Shown piece by piece: positions 34,542 to 42,382 of a stretch of DNA of 64,000 nucleotides. Position numbers and translations under genes: made by a program. Under the pieces are notes generated by a model that saw nothing but the letters and a program-made list of their open reading frames with translations, did not search any database and was not told the DNA's origin. This stretch comes from Cohnella sp. SGD-V74 (GTDB lineage: Bacteria > Bacillota > Bacilli > Paenibacillales > Paenibacillaceae), in contig NZ_PVYW01000022.1 in assembly GCF_003001675.1 (NCBI RefSeq), forward strand, positions 62,001 to 126,000. Direction: 5' to 3'. Positions within the stretch are counted from its first letter, which is position 1. Every line of letters begins with the position of its first letter.

Positions 34542-35513
34542 CGAGTACTCCCCTTTTCTTGACGAGTGATCCAGCTTCGCTAGTCCTCTATCAGAATAAG
34601 GGAACTCCGCGCCATAGCCCATGTCAGCATCGCGCAATCGGATTGAACTTATTTTCCTGCAGTCGCCCGGTGTCATCTTGTAATGGCTTTTGAACATTTT
34701 GATCAGATTGAACTCGTCGGAAAAGCCGCAGCTCCAGGCGATCTCCCGCAGCGTAGCGTCCGTGCTCAGCAGATGCGTTCGGGCGGCCTCCACCCGCTTG
34801 CGGATCAAATACTCCTGCGGGCTGAACCGCTCCTGCTTCTTGAACAGCCGACTCAGATGGCCGGCGCTGACGTGGAACATCTCGGCCATCGACTGCAGCG
34901 ATACCGACTCGTGATAGTGGCCGTCGATATAATGCTTGACGAGCGCCACGATATCGGGCTGCAGCACGTGCACGTCTCCCTGCTCCAATTCCTCGTAAAT
35001 CTCGTAGACGAGCCGGTAGAAAGCGGCCTTGCCGAAGAAGCGCTGCAACGGGGCCGGACCCGACCAGCGCTCGTGCATTTTCCGCAGCTGCTCCACGAAA
35101 AAAATCGGATTCCGCGGCGCGAAGCCGTACAGCTCCCGAAACGGATTCACGATGCCGAGCAGGCGCCTCAGCTCCGTCTTGTAGAACGGCGGCTCCTCCG
35201 CTTTGTAATAGAGCGCGTAGCAGTCGCAGCTCTCGCCGGTAGGCCGGATGGACAGCCGCGTCCCCTTGCCGCCGTGGAAGAGGCCGAATCGCTCCACGCT
35301 GTACAGCGAGTCGTTGAGCCTCACTTCCGCCGGGCCGCCGTACGAACAGACGAACATGCTGCTCGGCATCCGGTACTCGTTAATCGGCTCTCCAGCCTCG
35401 ACCGCCCAGTGGCGGATATCCGCTATCGTAATGGAAGATTGCAGCCACACTTGAACCGCCTTGGCCAGTGCCTCCTTGTCTTGCATTGTGTCAACCGGGT
35501 TTCTCTCAATCAA
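33522..35513 (-). CDS. AraC regulator continuous in frame with a siderophore-binding lipoprotein (second case)
   Basis: 663 codons without a stop. Residues 1-285 are an AraC regulator with N-terminal sensor arm and double HTH ('VSLQSMAEMFHVSAGHLSRLF', 'LREIAWSCGFSDEFNLIKMF'). A linker of about 40 residues follows, then at residue 325 a complete lipoprotein signal and binding domain. The start is a TTG at 35513 with GGAG 9 bases upstream; ATG 35486 is an alternative with a poor site. The promoter upstream carries a Fur box in its spacer. The design repeats that at 11790 with clearly different sequence, so it is not a recent copy. The product could be a membrane-tethered Btr-like sensor, a source of free lipoprotein, or both. 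Confidence 0.8.
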   Translation of the reverse strand: MIERNPVDTMQDKEALAKAVQVWLQSSITIADIRHWAVEAGEPINEYRMPSSMFVCSYGGPAEVRLNDSLYSVERFGLFHGGKGTRLSIRPTGESCDCYALYYKAEEPPFYKTELRRLLGIVNPFRELYGFAPRNPIFFVEQLRKMHERWSGPAPLQRFFGKAAFYRLVYEIYEELEQGDVHVLQPDIVALVKHYIDGHYHESVSLQSMAEMFHVSAGHLSRLFKKQERFSPQEYLIRKRVEAARTHLLSTDATLREIAWSCGFSDEFNLIKMFKSHYKMTPGDCRKISSIRLRDADMGYGAEFPYSDRGLAKLDHSSRKGEYSMYGTNRSKTLVAAAALSLMLMLSACSSAPSASPSPSSSAAGASSASSSPESAPPSQAAATQQAAAKEFEHAAGKTVVPAEPQRIVADWYYGELLALGVRPVGYPEYLLSEYPYVGAEGTEGFAESTEQIIEMEPDLIISTWDDSYKEYSKIAPSVLLKLNNGLIDKMRVLGELVNRQEEAEKWISSFEEKLAKAQQRLADEAPADTTVTILSIFQKDVKVYGYRNMGGDVLYNLLQVKPPEKVREMFEDKDAWNYAVSFEELPEIAGTHIILTAYDAEGTGRETLEQLEQSQIWQGLDAVKNNRVHKIAYYDLFFDDPIAVEHQIEMLTNKILGEPAAQ

Positions 35514-35593
35514 TTCCGCTCGCTCCTTCGCAAGGCCGAATGGCTGCCTCCGATAAAGAGAGGAGACGAATCGGCATGCTTCGACGTAAGCTG

Positions 35594-35623
35594 ATTATAA
35601 TTGAGATTGATTCTCATTGTCAA
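35594..35623 (-). promoter_or_regulatory. consensus promoter with Fur box in the spacer
   Basis: Minus strand: TTGACA (35618-35623), 18 bases, TATAAT (35594-35599). The spacer contains TGAGAATCAATCTCA (35602-35616), an inverted repeat close to the Fur consensus. It drives the AraC-lipoprotein gene, 80 bases downstream. Confidence 0.85.
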
Positions 35624-35664
35624 AAATTAAACGGTTCCGTCTGCGTGTTGCATATCCGCGGCCT

Positions 35665-36993
35665 TCACGCCCGGTCCAAACAAAGAATCCAATCGCCCCC
35701 CCTGCCGCTCGAAGGCGGACGGAAGCGCAGAATGCCGCTGCCGGCGACCTCTCCGATCGGGCTCGACGCGCCGGTGCGCGGGCAGAACCAGGCAGCTTGC
35801 AGGCGGTCTTCGCCAATCCGCGATACATCCGCTTGGACCGGTAGTCCGTTCGGGCAATAGATGATCCCGTAGCCCGGACCTCTTGCGGCCGTCATATAAT
35901 TGGAACCGGAATAATTATTCGCGATTAAGCTCTGGTCCGGCTCTCTCCCGTTCATGTCTCTGGATTCGAACAGCGATCGCAGATGGCGCATTTGCTCGGC
36001 TCCGGGGCGTCTCAGCGCATCTTTCCAGCTCATAATGAAGGATTCGCCCGATCCGGCGAATGCGTCGGTCCCGTTCGTCTCGTCGTACATCGACCAGACC
36101 GAATGATGACCGTACGTGTGGCCGAACCCGCCGGCCAGCACCGCATAATAGGCGGCTTTACGCACGTCGGCTTCGTCGAAGTAGCCGTTATTGCTGTCGA
36201 AGCCCCGCGGAATATCCTCATAACAAGGCTCGGCGTCCAACGTCGGCTTGGCGGGCAGCCTGGCGTAATCCTCCTGCACCAGCTTGTAGTTCGTCCTTTC
36301 CCCCAAGCTATGCGAGGATTGAATCATATTGAAGTCCAGCCACGGCTCCTGGTGCACGTGCAGCGAAGACGACACTCCGCCATTAGGATGGAAGGTGATC
36401 AGATGTCCTCCCTCATCCCCTTCTTTTAATCCGCGCGCCAGTTCATTCGTGATTTCAAAATGAAGCCGGTTGTGCAAGGGGCGGTCCCCGCCCAGCACCC
36501 AAACGATGTTGGCGTCATTCCTGTATCGCGACCCGAGCCACTTGCCGTAGGCATAAGCGTTGTCCGGAGTGAATATTTCCGGTCCCTTGCCCCACATCCG
36601 GTTGAACTTATCCCCCCACGTCGGCAGCAGCGCGATGTAGATGCCGACTTCCGCCGCCGTCCGCACGATGTAATCGACGTGATCCCAATAGGAATAATCG
36701 CCGGCCGTGTCCGGCGACGCCGGGTCGATGCGACCGTCCGGATGAATCGCGAGCGGCTTGCGGCCGTATGCGTTGCCCGTCGTCGCGCCTTCGAACTCAG
36801 CCAAGGCGACGGCCTGCACCACATTGAACGACTGCTCCGCCCGCGTCCGCAAGTACCGCTCGGCATCCTCGCGGTTCAGCTTGTGAAACAACTCCCATGC
36901 GGTATCGCCGAGCCAGAAAAACGGAGTTCCATCCTCCTTCTCCAATCCCCGCCGATTGGCGTTTACCCGCAGCCGCGGCATGATATCGCTCAT
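35665..36993 (-). CDS. DUF4038-type glycoside hydrolase, probable GH140 apiosidase
   Basis: 442 residues. The opening 'LEKEDGTPFFWLGDTAWELFHKLNREDAERYLRTRA' is the hallmark of the DUF4038 apiosidase-like TIM barrel, with 'VGIYIALLPTWGDKFN' and 'ANIVWVLGGDRP' further on; a small C-terminal beta domain follows. GH140 enzymes release D-apiose from rhamnogalacturonan II side chains. There is no signal peptide, so it would act on imported apiosides. It is the last of seven co-directional genes that otherwise encode apiose breakdown, which makes the apiosidase call much stronger. AAGGGGG lies 8 bases before the ATG and overlaps the GntR gene end. Confidence 0.85.
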   Translation of the reverse strand: MSDIMPRLRVNANRRGLEKEDGTPFFWLGDTAWELFHKLNREDAERYLRTRAEQSFNVVQAVALAEFEGATTGNAYGRKPLAIHPDGRIDPASPDTAGDYSYWDHVDYIVRTAAEVGIYIALLPTWGDKFNRMWGKGPEIFTPDNAYAYGKWLGSRYRNDANIVWVLGGDRPLHNRLHFEITNELARGLKEGDEGGHLITFHPNGGVSSSLHVHQEPWLDFNMIQSSHSLGERTNYKLVQEDYARLPAKPTLDAEPCYEDIPRGFDSNNGYFDEADVRKAAYYAVLAGGFGHTYGHHSVWSMYDETNGTDAFAGSGESFIMSWKDALRRPGAEQMRHLRSLFESRDMNGREPDQSLIANNYSGSNYMTAARGPGYGIIYCPNGLPVQADVSRIGEDRLQAAWFCPRTGASSPIGEVAGSGILRFRPPSSGRGGDWILCLDRA

Positions 36994-37005
36994 TCCGTTT
37001 CCCCC

Positions 37006-37656
37006 TTAAGTCGTCAGAATGCCTTTGCCGAATGCCAAATGCTCCTGAATCAGCCTCTTGCACGTTTCGATGTCTCCCTCGATCAGAGAGCGGGCGATCT
37101 CCCGATGATCCTCGTACGCGGCGCTCATCCGGTTCGGCACCCGGCGTATGACGCGGAGAGCGAATCGATAAAGGTGCGCCTGGTACATCGTCATGACGGA
37201 ATGAATCTCGGCATTTCCGGAAAATCGGCTCAGCAGCAGATGAAAATCGGAATCCGCTTTCGTAAACCCCGGCTCGTTCCCTTCGTCGGCCATTTGCTTC
37301 TGCTCTGCCAAATTGCGTTCGAGCATGTCAATATCGCTCTTCTTCAATCGGCCGGCAACTTGATCGCAGACGTACAATTCCAGCGCAACGCGCAATTCGA
37401 AAATATCCCTTACTTTGTCGTGCGACAGCTCCTTGACGATTATTCCTTGCTTGGGGGACACTTGAACGAATCCCTCGGCCTCCAACCGGTCCAGCGCGGA
37501 TTTGATCGGCGTTTTGCTCATGCCCAGAAAATCGATCAGCTTGCTCTCCGACAAAAATTGCCCCGGCTCGAACGTCTCGTTCAGAATCGCCTCGTGAATG
37601 AGACGATAAGCTTTTTCTTTCAATAATTCGGTCGGCTGCGACGTCTTAGTACGCAC
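37006..37656 (-). CDS. GntR/FadR-family transcriptional regulator
   Basis: 216 residues: N-terminal winged helix ('KEKAYRLIHEAILNETFEPGQFLSESKLIDFLGMSKTPIKSAL' region) and C-terminal FCD ligand domain with metal-binding type residues ('DSDFHLLLSRFSGN', 'EDHREIARSLIEGD'). The GTG start follows a stop codon two codons upstream, so no longer form exists; its ribosome site is weak. It lies inside the apiose operon and is its likely repressor, acting at the palindromes at 44300-44317 (inference). Confidence 0.88.
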   Translation of the reverse strand: MRTKTSQPTELLKEKAYRLIHEAILNETFEPGQFLSESKLIDFLGMSKTPIKSALDRLEAEGFVQVSPKQGIIVKELSHDKVRDIFELRVALELYVCDQVAGRLKKSDIDMLERNLAEQKQMADEGNEPGFTKADSDFHLLLSRFSGNAEIHSVMTMYQAHLYRFALRVIRRVPNRMSAAYEDHREIARSLIEGDIETCKRLIQEHLAFGKGILTT

Positions 37657-37716
37657 TCGGTATCATCCATTCTTCAGCGATATGATGTTTCATTCTAGGG
37701 AATCGTCGGAGCAACT

Positions 37717-38787
37717 TCAAGGCGCATCTACGGAAAGCCTGCCGACAGGGTCGTGCACGACTTCCCGGCGCTCCGCGCTCCTGTACACCGAGAAAATCAG
37801 ATTCATCGTCTTCAAATTGTCTTCGCCGCTTGTCTGAAACGGCCTATCGGCGTTCAAGCAGTCGATGAAGTGCGACTGCAGCCGGTAATGGCTCTCCGCA
37901 TGATCGAGCTCGGTTCGCTCGGCAAGCGTCGTCTCTACGCCGCCGGCGTCGATCAGCGAGATTCTGCCGCTGGCATATAATTTCAGCGTGCCCCGATCTC
38001 CCTCGATCGCGATTTGCTCCCGATGCTCGGCCTGCACTTGCCGGTCGGGCGGTCCGTCCAGCTCGCGGCGAGTCGCCCAACTCATGTCCATAACGACGTA
38101 GGCGTCCTCATATCCGAGCGTGACGATCCCGGAGTCTTCGCCGGCAATGTACGGGCTGACGCGCAGCGTCTCCGCGTACAAACGCTCCGGATCGCCGAAG
38201 AAAAACCGCATCGTATCGAACCAGTGCGCGCCCATCTCGTAGAAAAGCAGGCGAGGCATCTCGCGGAAGAACGGCTGCGGCAGCGATGTCCCCGGCGCCA
38301 TTCGCGGCGTATAGTAGTCCGTGTGGATATAACGGCCGACCCTGATCCGGCCGAGCGTCCCCTCGTCCAGCACTCGCTTGATCATCTGATTCGGCTGCAG
38401 CCATCGCCAGTTTTCGGTCACCATCAGCCTGACGCCGCATTCCCGGGCCACTCTCACCATTTCTTCGGCTTCTTCCGGCGAGACGGCGAACGGCTTCTGG
38501 CATAAAATATGCTTGCCCGCCCGCGCCGCCCGGGTGACAAGCTCCAGATGCGTCTCCGGCCCGGTGGCAATGTCGATAATATGCAAGTCGTCTCTCGCGA
38601 AGAAGGCTTCCGCATCCGTATACAGCTGTTCCGGGGGAATGCCGAATTCCAGCCCCCGCTGCTCCAGCTTGCCGCGGCTCCTGTTGCATAAGGCGGCAAT
38701 TTCTACGCCCGGGATCCTTCTCCAAGCATTCAGATGGTTAACCGACCAATACCCGGTGCCGATCAATCCGACTTTCCACATGGTCAT
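37717..38787 (-). CDS. apsD: Gfo/Idh/MocA oxidoreductase, probable D-apiose dehydrogenase
   Basis: 356 residues. N-terminal Rossmann fold 'VGLIGTGYWSVNHLNAWRRI' and the family's catalytic motif as 'HILCQKPFAVS' (Gln-Lys-Pro instead of the usual Glu-Lys-Pro). C-terminal alpha/beta domain with 'YEMGAHWFDTMRFFFG'. In the published oxidative apiose pathway, ApsD oxidises D-apiose to D-apionolactone; the specificity here is inferred from the neighbouring ApnL, ApnO and OiaK homologues. GAGG is 5 bases before ATG 38787 (a second ATG two codons later is possible). Confidence 0.83.
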   Translation of the reverse strand: MTMWKVGLIGTGYWSVNHLNAWRRIPGVEIAALCNRSRGKLEQRGLEFGIPPEQLYTDAEAFFARDDLHIIDIATGPETHLELVTRAARAGKHILCQKPFAVSPEEAEEMVRVARECGVRLMVTENWRWLQPNQMIKRVLDEGTLGRIRVGRYIHTDYYTPRMAPGTSLPQPFFREMPRLLFYEMGAHWFDTMRFFFGDPERLYAETLRVSPYIAGEDSGIVTLGYEDAYVVMDMSWATRRELDGPPDRQVQAEHREQIAIEGDRGTLKLYASGRISLIDAGGVETTLAERTELDHAESHYRLQSHFIDCLNADRPFQTSGEDNLKTMNLIFSVYRSAERREVVHDPVGRLSVDAP

Positions 38788-38799
38788 CGCCGCCTCTCG

Positions 38800-39654
38800 T
38801 TAGCCCTTGTCCGCATTCAGCTTTGCCGGATGCAGCATGACCTCGATCTGCTCTCGGACGCTGTCCGGATCGAACAATCGCTCCCAGCCTTCCTTCAGCC
38901 AATAACGGCGGCCGTATTCCATCGCGACGAGGCAGGCGTCCGAGAACGGGTTGCTCGCCTCGCCGAAAGCGATCGCCAGCTCGATCTGGAGATGTCCCAG
39001 CATGAAATCTCTGGCCGCTTCGGACGGAACCCCGCGCCGAACCGCTTCTTCCATCGCCTGCCTCAGGAACATGGCGGCTGCCGCGCCGATCGTCTCGGCC
39101 ATCGTTGGCTCCAGGATCGCCATCTGCTCCACGGTTATGCGATGGATGCGCATGACCGGCGCGTACATGGCGCGAACGATGCTTTCCCCCGCTTCATAGT
39201 CCGCTTCCGGTCCTTGCATCAAGGCGCATACAACGGCCTGTTTCGCATGAATGCCGCCGAAGTAGTCCCGGCGCGCGGCCGGCTCCGTCTCGTCGTTGAA
39301 GATCGGCGGGTGGCAGGGATGCGCCACGAAATAGACGACATCGCCGCGCGGCGGCAAGTGTCCCATATACGCGGCGGCGGGATCGAGCACGATCAGCATC
39401 GCTCCCGGCTTCATGATCGGAACGATCTCATGCGACACTTGCCCGATCACGACGTCCGGAACGGCCAGTATGACCGCGTCCGCGGATTGGACCGCCTCCG
39501 TCTGAGAAGTTGCCGATAAGCCGCGCTGCCGTAACTGCTCCAAGCCCCGATCGCTGACTTCCACGTATTTCATGTCATAAGACGTTTTCTGCAAATTGTC
39601 GGCAATTCTGCAGCCCATTTTGCCGCCGGCGCCGATTAGTGCAACGATTGCCAT
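38800..39654 (-). CDS. apnO: 6-phosphogluconate-dehydrogenase-like enzyme, probable D-apionate oxidoisomerase
   Basis: 284 residues. NAD-binding 'VALIGAGGKMGCRIADNLQK', then 'VQSADAVILAVPDVVIGQVSHEIVP' and a long helical C-terminal domain ('FLRQAMEEAVRRGVPSEAARDFMLGHLQIELAIAFGE' region) of the type often annotated NAD-dependent phosphogluconate dehydrogenase. ApnO uses this fold to oxidise D-apionate with migration of the hydroxymethyl group, giving 3-oxo-isoapionate. The assignment rests on operon context. ATG 39654 has AAGGAG 9 bases upstream; an ATG two codons earlier is too close to it. Confidence 0.82.
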   Translation of the reverse strand: MAIVALIGAGGKMGCRIADNLQKTSYDMKYVEVSDRGLEQLRQRGLSATSQTEAVQSADAVILAVPDVVIGQVSHEIVPIMKPGAMLIVLDPAAAYMGHLPPRGDVVYFVAHPCHPPIFNDETEPAARRDYFGGIHAKQAVVCALMQGPEADYEAGESIVRAMYAPVMRIHRITVEQMAILEPTMAETIGAAAAMFLRQAMEEAVRRGVPSEAARDFMLGHLQIELAIAFGEASNPFSDACLVAMEYGRRYWLKEGWERLFDPDSVREQIEVMLHPAKLNADKG

Positions 39655-39710
39655 CGTCATTCGCTCCTTATTTTGTAGAGTGCGGGGCAGCTGTTCGCCG
39701 ACCTCGCTCG

Positions 39711-41099
39711 TTATCGCCCTTCCAATACGCGCGTGAAATAATCCGTCTGCCCGACCTGTCCGCCCTTAAGCGCAATCTCGATCCCGTCGAAGGCCGGATC
39801 TTCGGAATAGCCTCGGCACAGCGGGCCGCCCGGGGCCAGCGGCATCGCGGTTTCCAGCGCATAGATGCCGAGCTCGCGCGTCACATACCCCGACGTATCG
39901 CCTCCGGCCACCAGCACGCGAGTCAGCTTGTTCGCCGCCGCGACCTCTCGCGCAAGCCGCCCAAGCTGTTCGCCAATCAGTTGTCCCGCGTTCGCCGCGG
40001 GAGTACCGTCGCTTCCGCCCGATTCGAGCCGCTGTCTGGTCTCCCGAATCGCGATGTCCTCCGAACCCAGCGCCGTATACAAGAGCGGGCTGCGATTGTG
40101 CCGCAAAATCTCGTTCGCCCGTTCCGCCAGCCTGCTGCGCTCTTGTTCCGCTTCCGCTCGGTCGACCAGTCTCTCCGCATGGACAGGCACGCCGACGAAG
40201 CCATGCTCGATCGCATGCCTGATCTGCGATTCGGTCACCGGAGAACAGCTGCCCGACACGGCGAGCAGCCGGTCGACGGGGCCTCTTGGCTCCAGCTCGT
40301 TCTGCGGAGCCGTCCCCGTCAGCCCAAGCTCCCGCCAGTGAGCGGCCAGTGCGTACTCGACACCCGAAGAACCGACGACAAACCGGGCTTCTCCCCGATC
40401 GGCCGCTTCCCATATCAATTCGCCCGCCCGCTTCAGCCGTTCCTCGTCCAGCACGTCGTACAGCAGCACGTCCGGCGAGCCGGACATTCTCGCGGCCAGC
40501 CGCTCCCTGACGCGATGAAGATCGCCCGACAGGTCGAGAATATCCATCAACCCGACGGATTTGTTCGTCTGCCGGGACAGATGGACGCGCAAATCGGCTT
40601 CGTCCATCGGGGTAACCGGGTGGCGGGACATCGTCGGATGCCGATCGAGTCGATGTATCGCATCGTCGGCGCAGGCATAATGGTTGCCGAACACCGTGTA
40701 CCGCCGCAATTGCGGGACGCCGACAAGCAGCGGCACGTACCGCTGCCCGGGCCAGACGCTTGCCGCCAGATCGATGGCTTGGCCGATGCTTCCGATCTTG
40801 GGCGAAGAGTCGAAGGTGGAGCAGATCTTGTAATGCACGATTGGGGTCGGGATGTCCCGCAATCGCTCTAATACCGGCCGCAGCTCCCGCTCCAGCTCGT
40901 CAGTTGCCAAGGATCTGCTCACTCCCGCCACTCCGAAGGCCCGAATGTCCGCAAACTTGTCCGCGAGCAGTTCAGTGGTCGGAGGCTGCAGAAACAGCAC
41001 GGTCGGCACGCCGCTTAGCGCCAGCGCCTCCATCACATCGGTCGACCCTGTAAAATCGTCGCCGTAGAACGACAGCAGCAACCTCGAATCGCGTTCCAT
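39711..41099 (-). CDS. oiaK: four-carbon acid sugar kinase family protein, probable 3-oxo-isoapionate kinase
   Basis: 462 residues of the DUF1537/OtnK kinase family: N-terminal 'LLLSFYGDDFTGSTDVMEALA' with the Asp-Asp motif, mid-region 'RFVVGSSGVEYAL' and 'LLAVSGSCSPVTESQIRHA', and C-terminal nucleotide site 'RVLVAGGDTSGYVTREL'. It would phosphorylate 3-oxo-isoapionate at O4 with ATP. AAGGAGGG lies 7 bases before ATG 41099, and the RuBisCO-like gene's stop is 1 base upstream of this start, indicating coupled translation. Confidence 0.85.
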   Translation of the reverse strand: MERDSRLLLSFYGDDFTGSTDVMEALALSGVPTVLFLQPPTTELLADKFADIRAFGVAGVSRSLATDELERELRPVLERLRDIPTPIVHYKICSTFDSSPKIGSIGQAIDLAASVWPGQRYVPLLVGVPQLRRYTVFGNHYACADDAIHRLDRHPTMSRHPVTPMDEADLRVHLSRQTNKSVGLMDILDLSGDLHRVRERLAARMSGSPDVLLYDVLDEERLKRAGELIWEAADRGEARFVVGSSGVEYALAAHWRELGLTGTAPQNELEPRGPVDRLLAVSGSCSPVTESQIRHAIEHGFVGVPVHAERLVDRAEAEQERSRLAERANEILRHNRSPLLYTALGSEDIAIRETRQRLESGGSDGTPAANAGQLIGEQLGRLAREVAAANKLTRVLVAGGDTSGYVTRELGIYALETAMPLAPGGPLCRGYSEDPAFDGIEIALKGGQVGQTDYFTRVLEGR

Positions 41100-41100
41100 C

Positions 41101-42378
41101 CTATTTCCCTCCTTGCTGCCTGCCGCCGAACTTCTCCAACGCCCGTCGCAGCTCCGGATGCGACTCCGCATACGCCGCCGCGCTCACCCCGAGCTTCGCT
41201 GCTTCCCATGCCTGCTTCATGCTGAGAACGCCGGCGCCCGGCCCGTCCGGATGCGCCATAATGCCGCCGCCCGCCACATGCAGCAAGTCGCAGGTGCCGA
41301 GCTCGCGGTACGTATCCTCGACCATAGCCGCCGATTGCCCGCTGGACAGAACCGGCATCGCCTCATACCCGCCAAGCAACGGCTCGCGAATGGCCTGCAC
41401 CGAGCGAATGACCGATCCGTTGCTCTCGTAGAACTTGCTGTTGAGCGCATTGACGTGCAGATGATCGGCGCCGGCCAGCCGACATAGCTTCTGATACGCG
41501 GTGAACGACATGCCGAGCATCGGACAGCGCGTCATCATTCCCCACTGATTGCGATGACCGTGGATCGGAAGCTCGCTGTAACGGTTCAGATGCGCCAGAC
41601 CCGCCAATCCGATGCTTTGCACGCTGACCATGACGCACGTTCCGCCCGACTCCGCGACCAGATCGTGGCGGCGCTTCAATTCATCGATCTCCCCCGTAAT
41701 GTTAAACGCGTACATCGTCTTGCGTCCGGTCCGTTCGCTGGCGCGCTCGATTTCTTCCATCACGGCCTTGACCTTATGCTCGAACGGCGCAAACAGGGGG
41801 CTCGCGTTCAATTCGTCATCCTTGATGAAGTCCAGTCCCGCCTCGGCCAATCCTCTTACGACCGCGCGCAGCTCTTCGATGGTCAGACCCACGCTCGGCT
41901 TGACGATCGTGCCGATGATCGGGCGGTCCTGGACGCCGGCCAGCCTGCGCGTGCCCGCCACCCCGAACTTCGGTCCGGCGTACGCGGCGGCGAATTCATC
42001 AGGCAAATCCAGATCCATCAGACGAATCCCGGAAAATTCCTGCAGCTCGTATAAATTGCCGGCGACCGTCGCCAGCAGATTCGGAATGGACGGCCCGAAA
42101 TTCGCGTACGGAAATTCCAGCACGACTTCGCAGCGATGATAGTTCCCGTCATGGCCTATTGGCGTCGCCGCGCCGGGCAGCGACGGCTGTCGGACGACTT
42201 CCGACTGCCGGACGGAGACGATTCGGGCAGCGCTGCGCTCCCGGACCTCGTCCGTCTCCCCGGGAACGGCAATGAACGTTCCGGTCGATTGCTCTCCGGC
42301 CATCGCCTCGGCGGCGCGGGCGGGCTCATACGGGGTTTCGATCCAATAAGCGGCGCGAACTACGGATGGTTTCGCCAT
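41101..42378 (-). CDS. RuBisCO-like protein acting on 3-oxo-isoapionate-4-phosphate
   Basis: 425 residues with a RuBisCO large-subunit fold. Lys160 in 'GTIVKPSVGL' and the metal ligands Lys186, Asp188 and Glu189 in 'DFIKDDELN' match RuBisCO Lys175, Lys201, Asp203 and Glu204. 'HVAGGGIMAHPDGPGAGVLS' is the phosphate-binding end. The usual mobile loop-6 Lys region is not recognisable, as in RuBisCO-like proteins that do not fix CO2. In apiose pathways one such protein decarboxylates the substrate to L-erythrulose-1-phosphate (OiaX) and another splits it to 3-phosphoglycerate and glycolate (OiaT). No erythrulose-phosphate isomerases are in the window, which slightly favours the second. AAGGA is 10 bases before ATG 42378. 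Confidence 0.85.
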   Translation of the reverse strand: MAKPSVVRAAYWIETPYEPARAAEAMAGEQSTGTFIAVPGETDEVRERSAARIVSVRQSEVVRQPSLPGAATPIGHDGNYHRCEVVLEFPYANFGPSIPNLLATVAGNLYELQEFSGIRLMDLDLPDEFAAAYAGPKFGVAGTRRLAGVQDRPIIGTIVKPSVGLTIEELRAVVRGLAEAGLDFIKDDELNASPLFAPFEHKVKAVMEEIERASERTGRKTMYAFNITGEIDELKRRHDLVAESGGTCVMVSVQSIGLAGLAHLNRYSELPIHGHRNQWGMMTRCPMLGMSFTAYQKLCRLAGADHLHVNALNSKFYESNGSVIRSVQAIREPLLGGYEAMPVLSSGQSAAMVEDTYRELGTCDLLHVAGGGIMAHPDGPGAGVLSMKQAWEAAKLGVSAAAYAESHPELRRALEKFGGRQQGGK

Positions 42379-42382
42379 CGTT

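Noticed and set aside
39711-41099. Assignment of the kinase to the D-threonate/tetronate (OtnK, DtnK) branch
   Set aside because: The domain family is the same, but the flanking ApsD, ApnO, ApnL and RuBisCO-like genes fit the apiose pathway better than tetronate catabolism.
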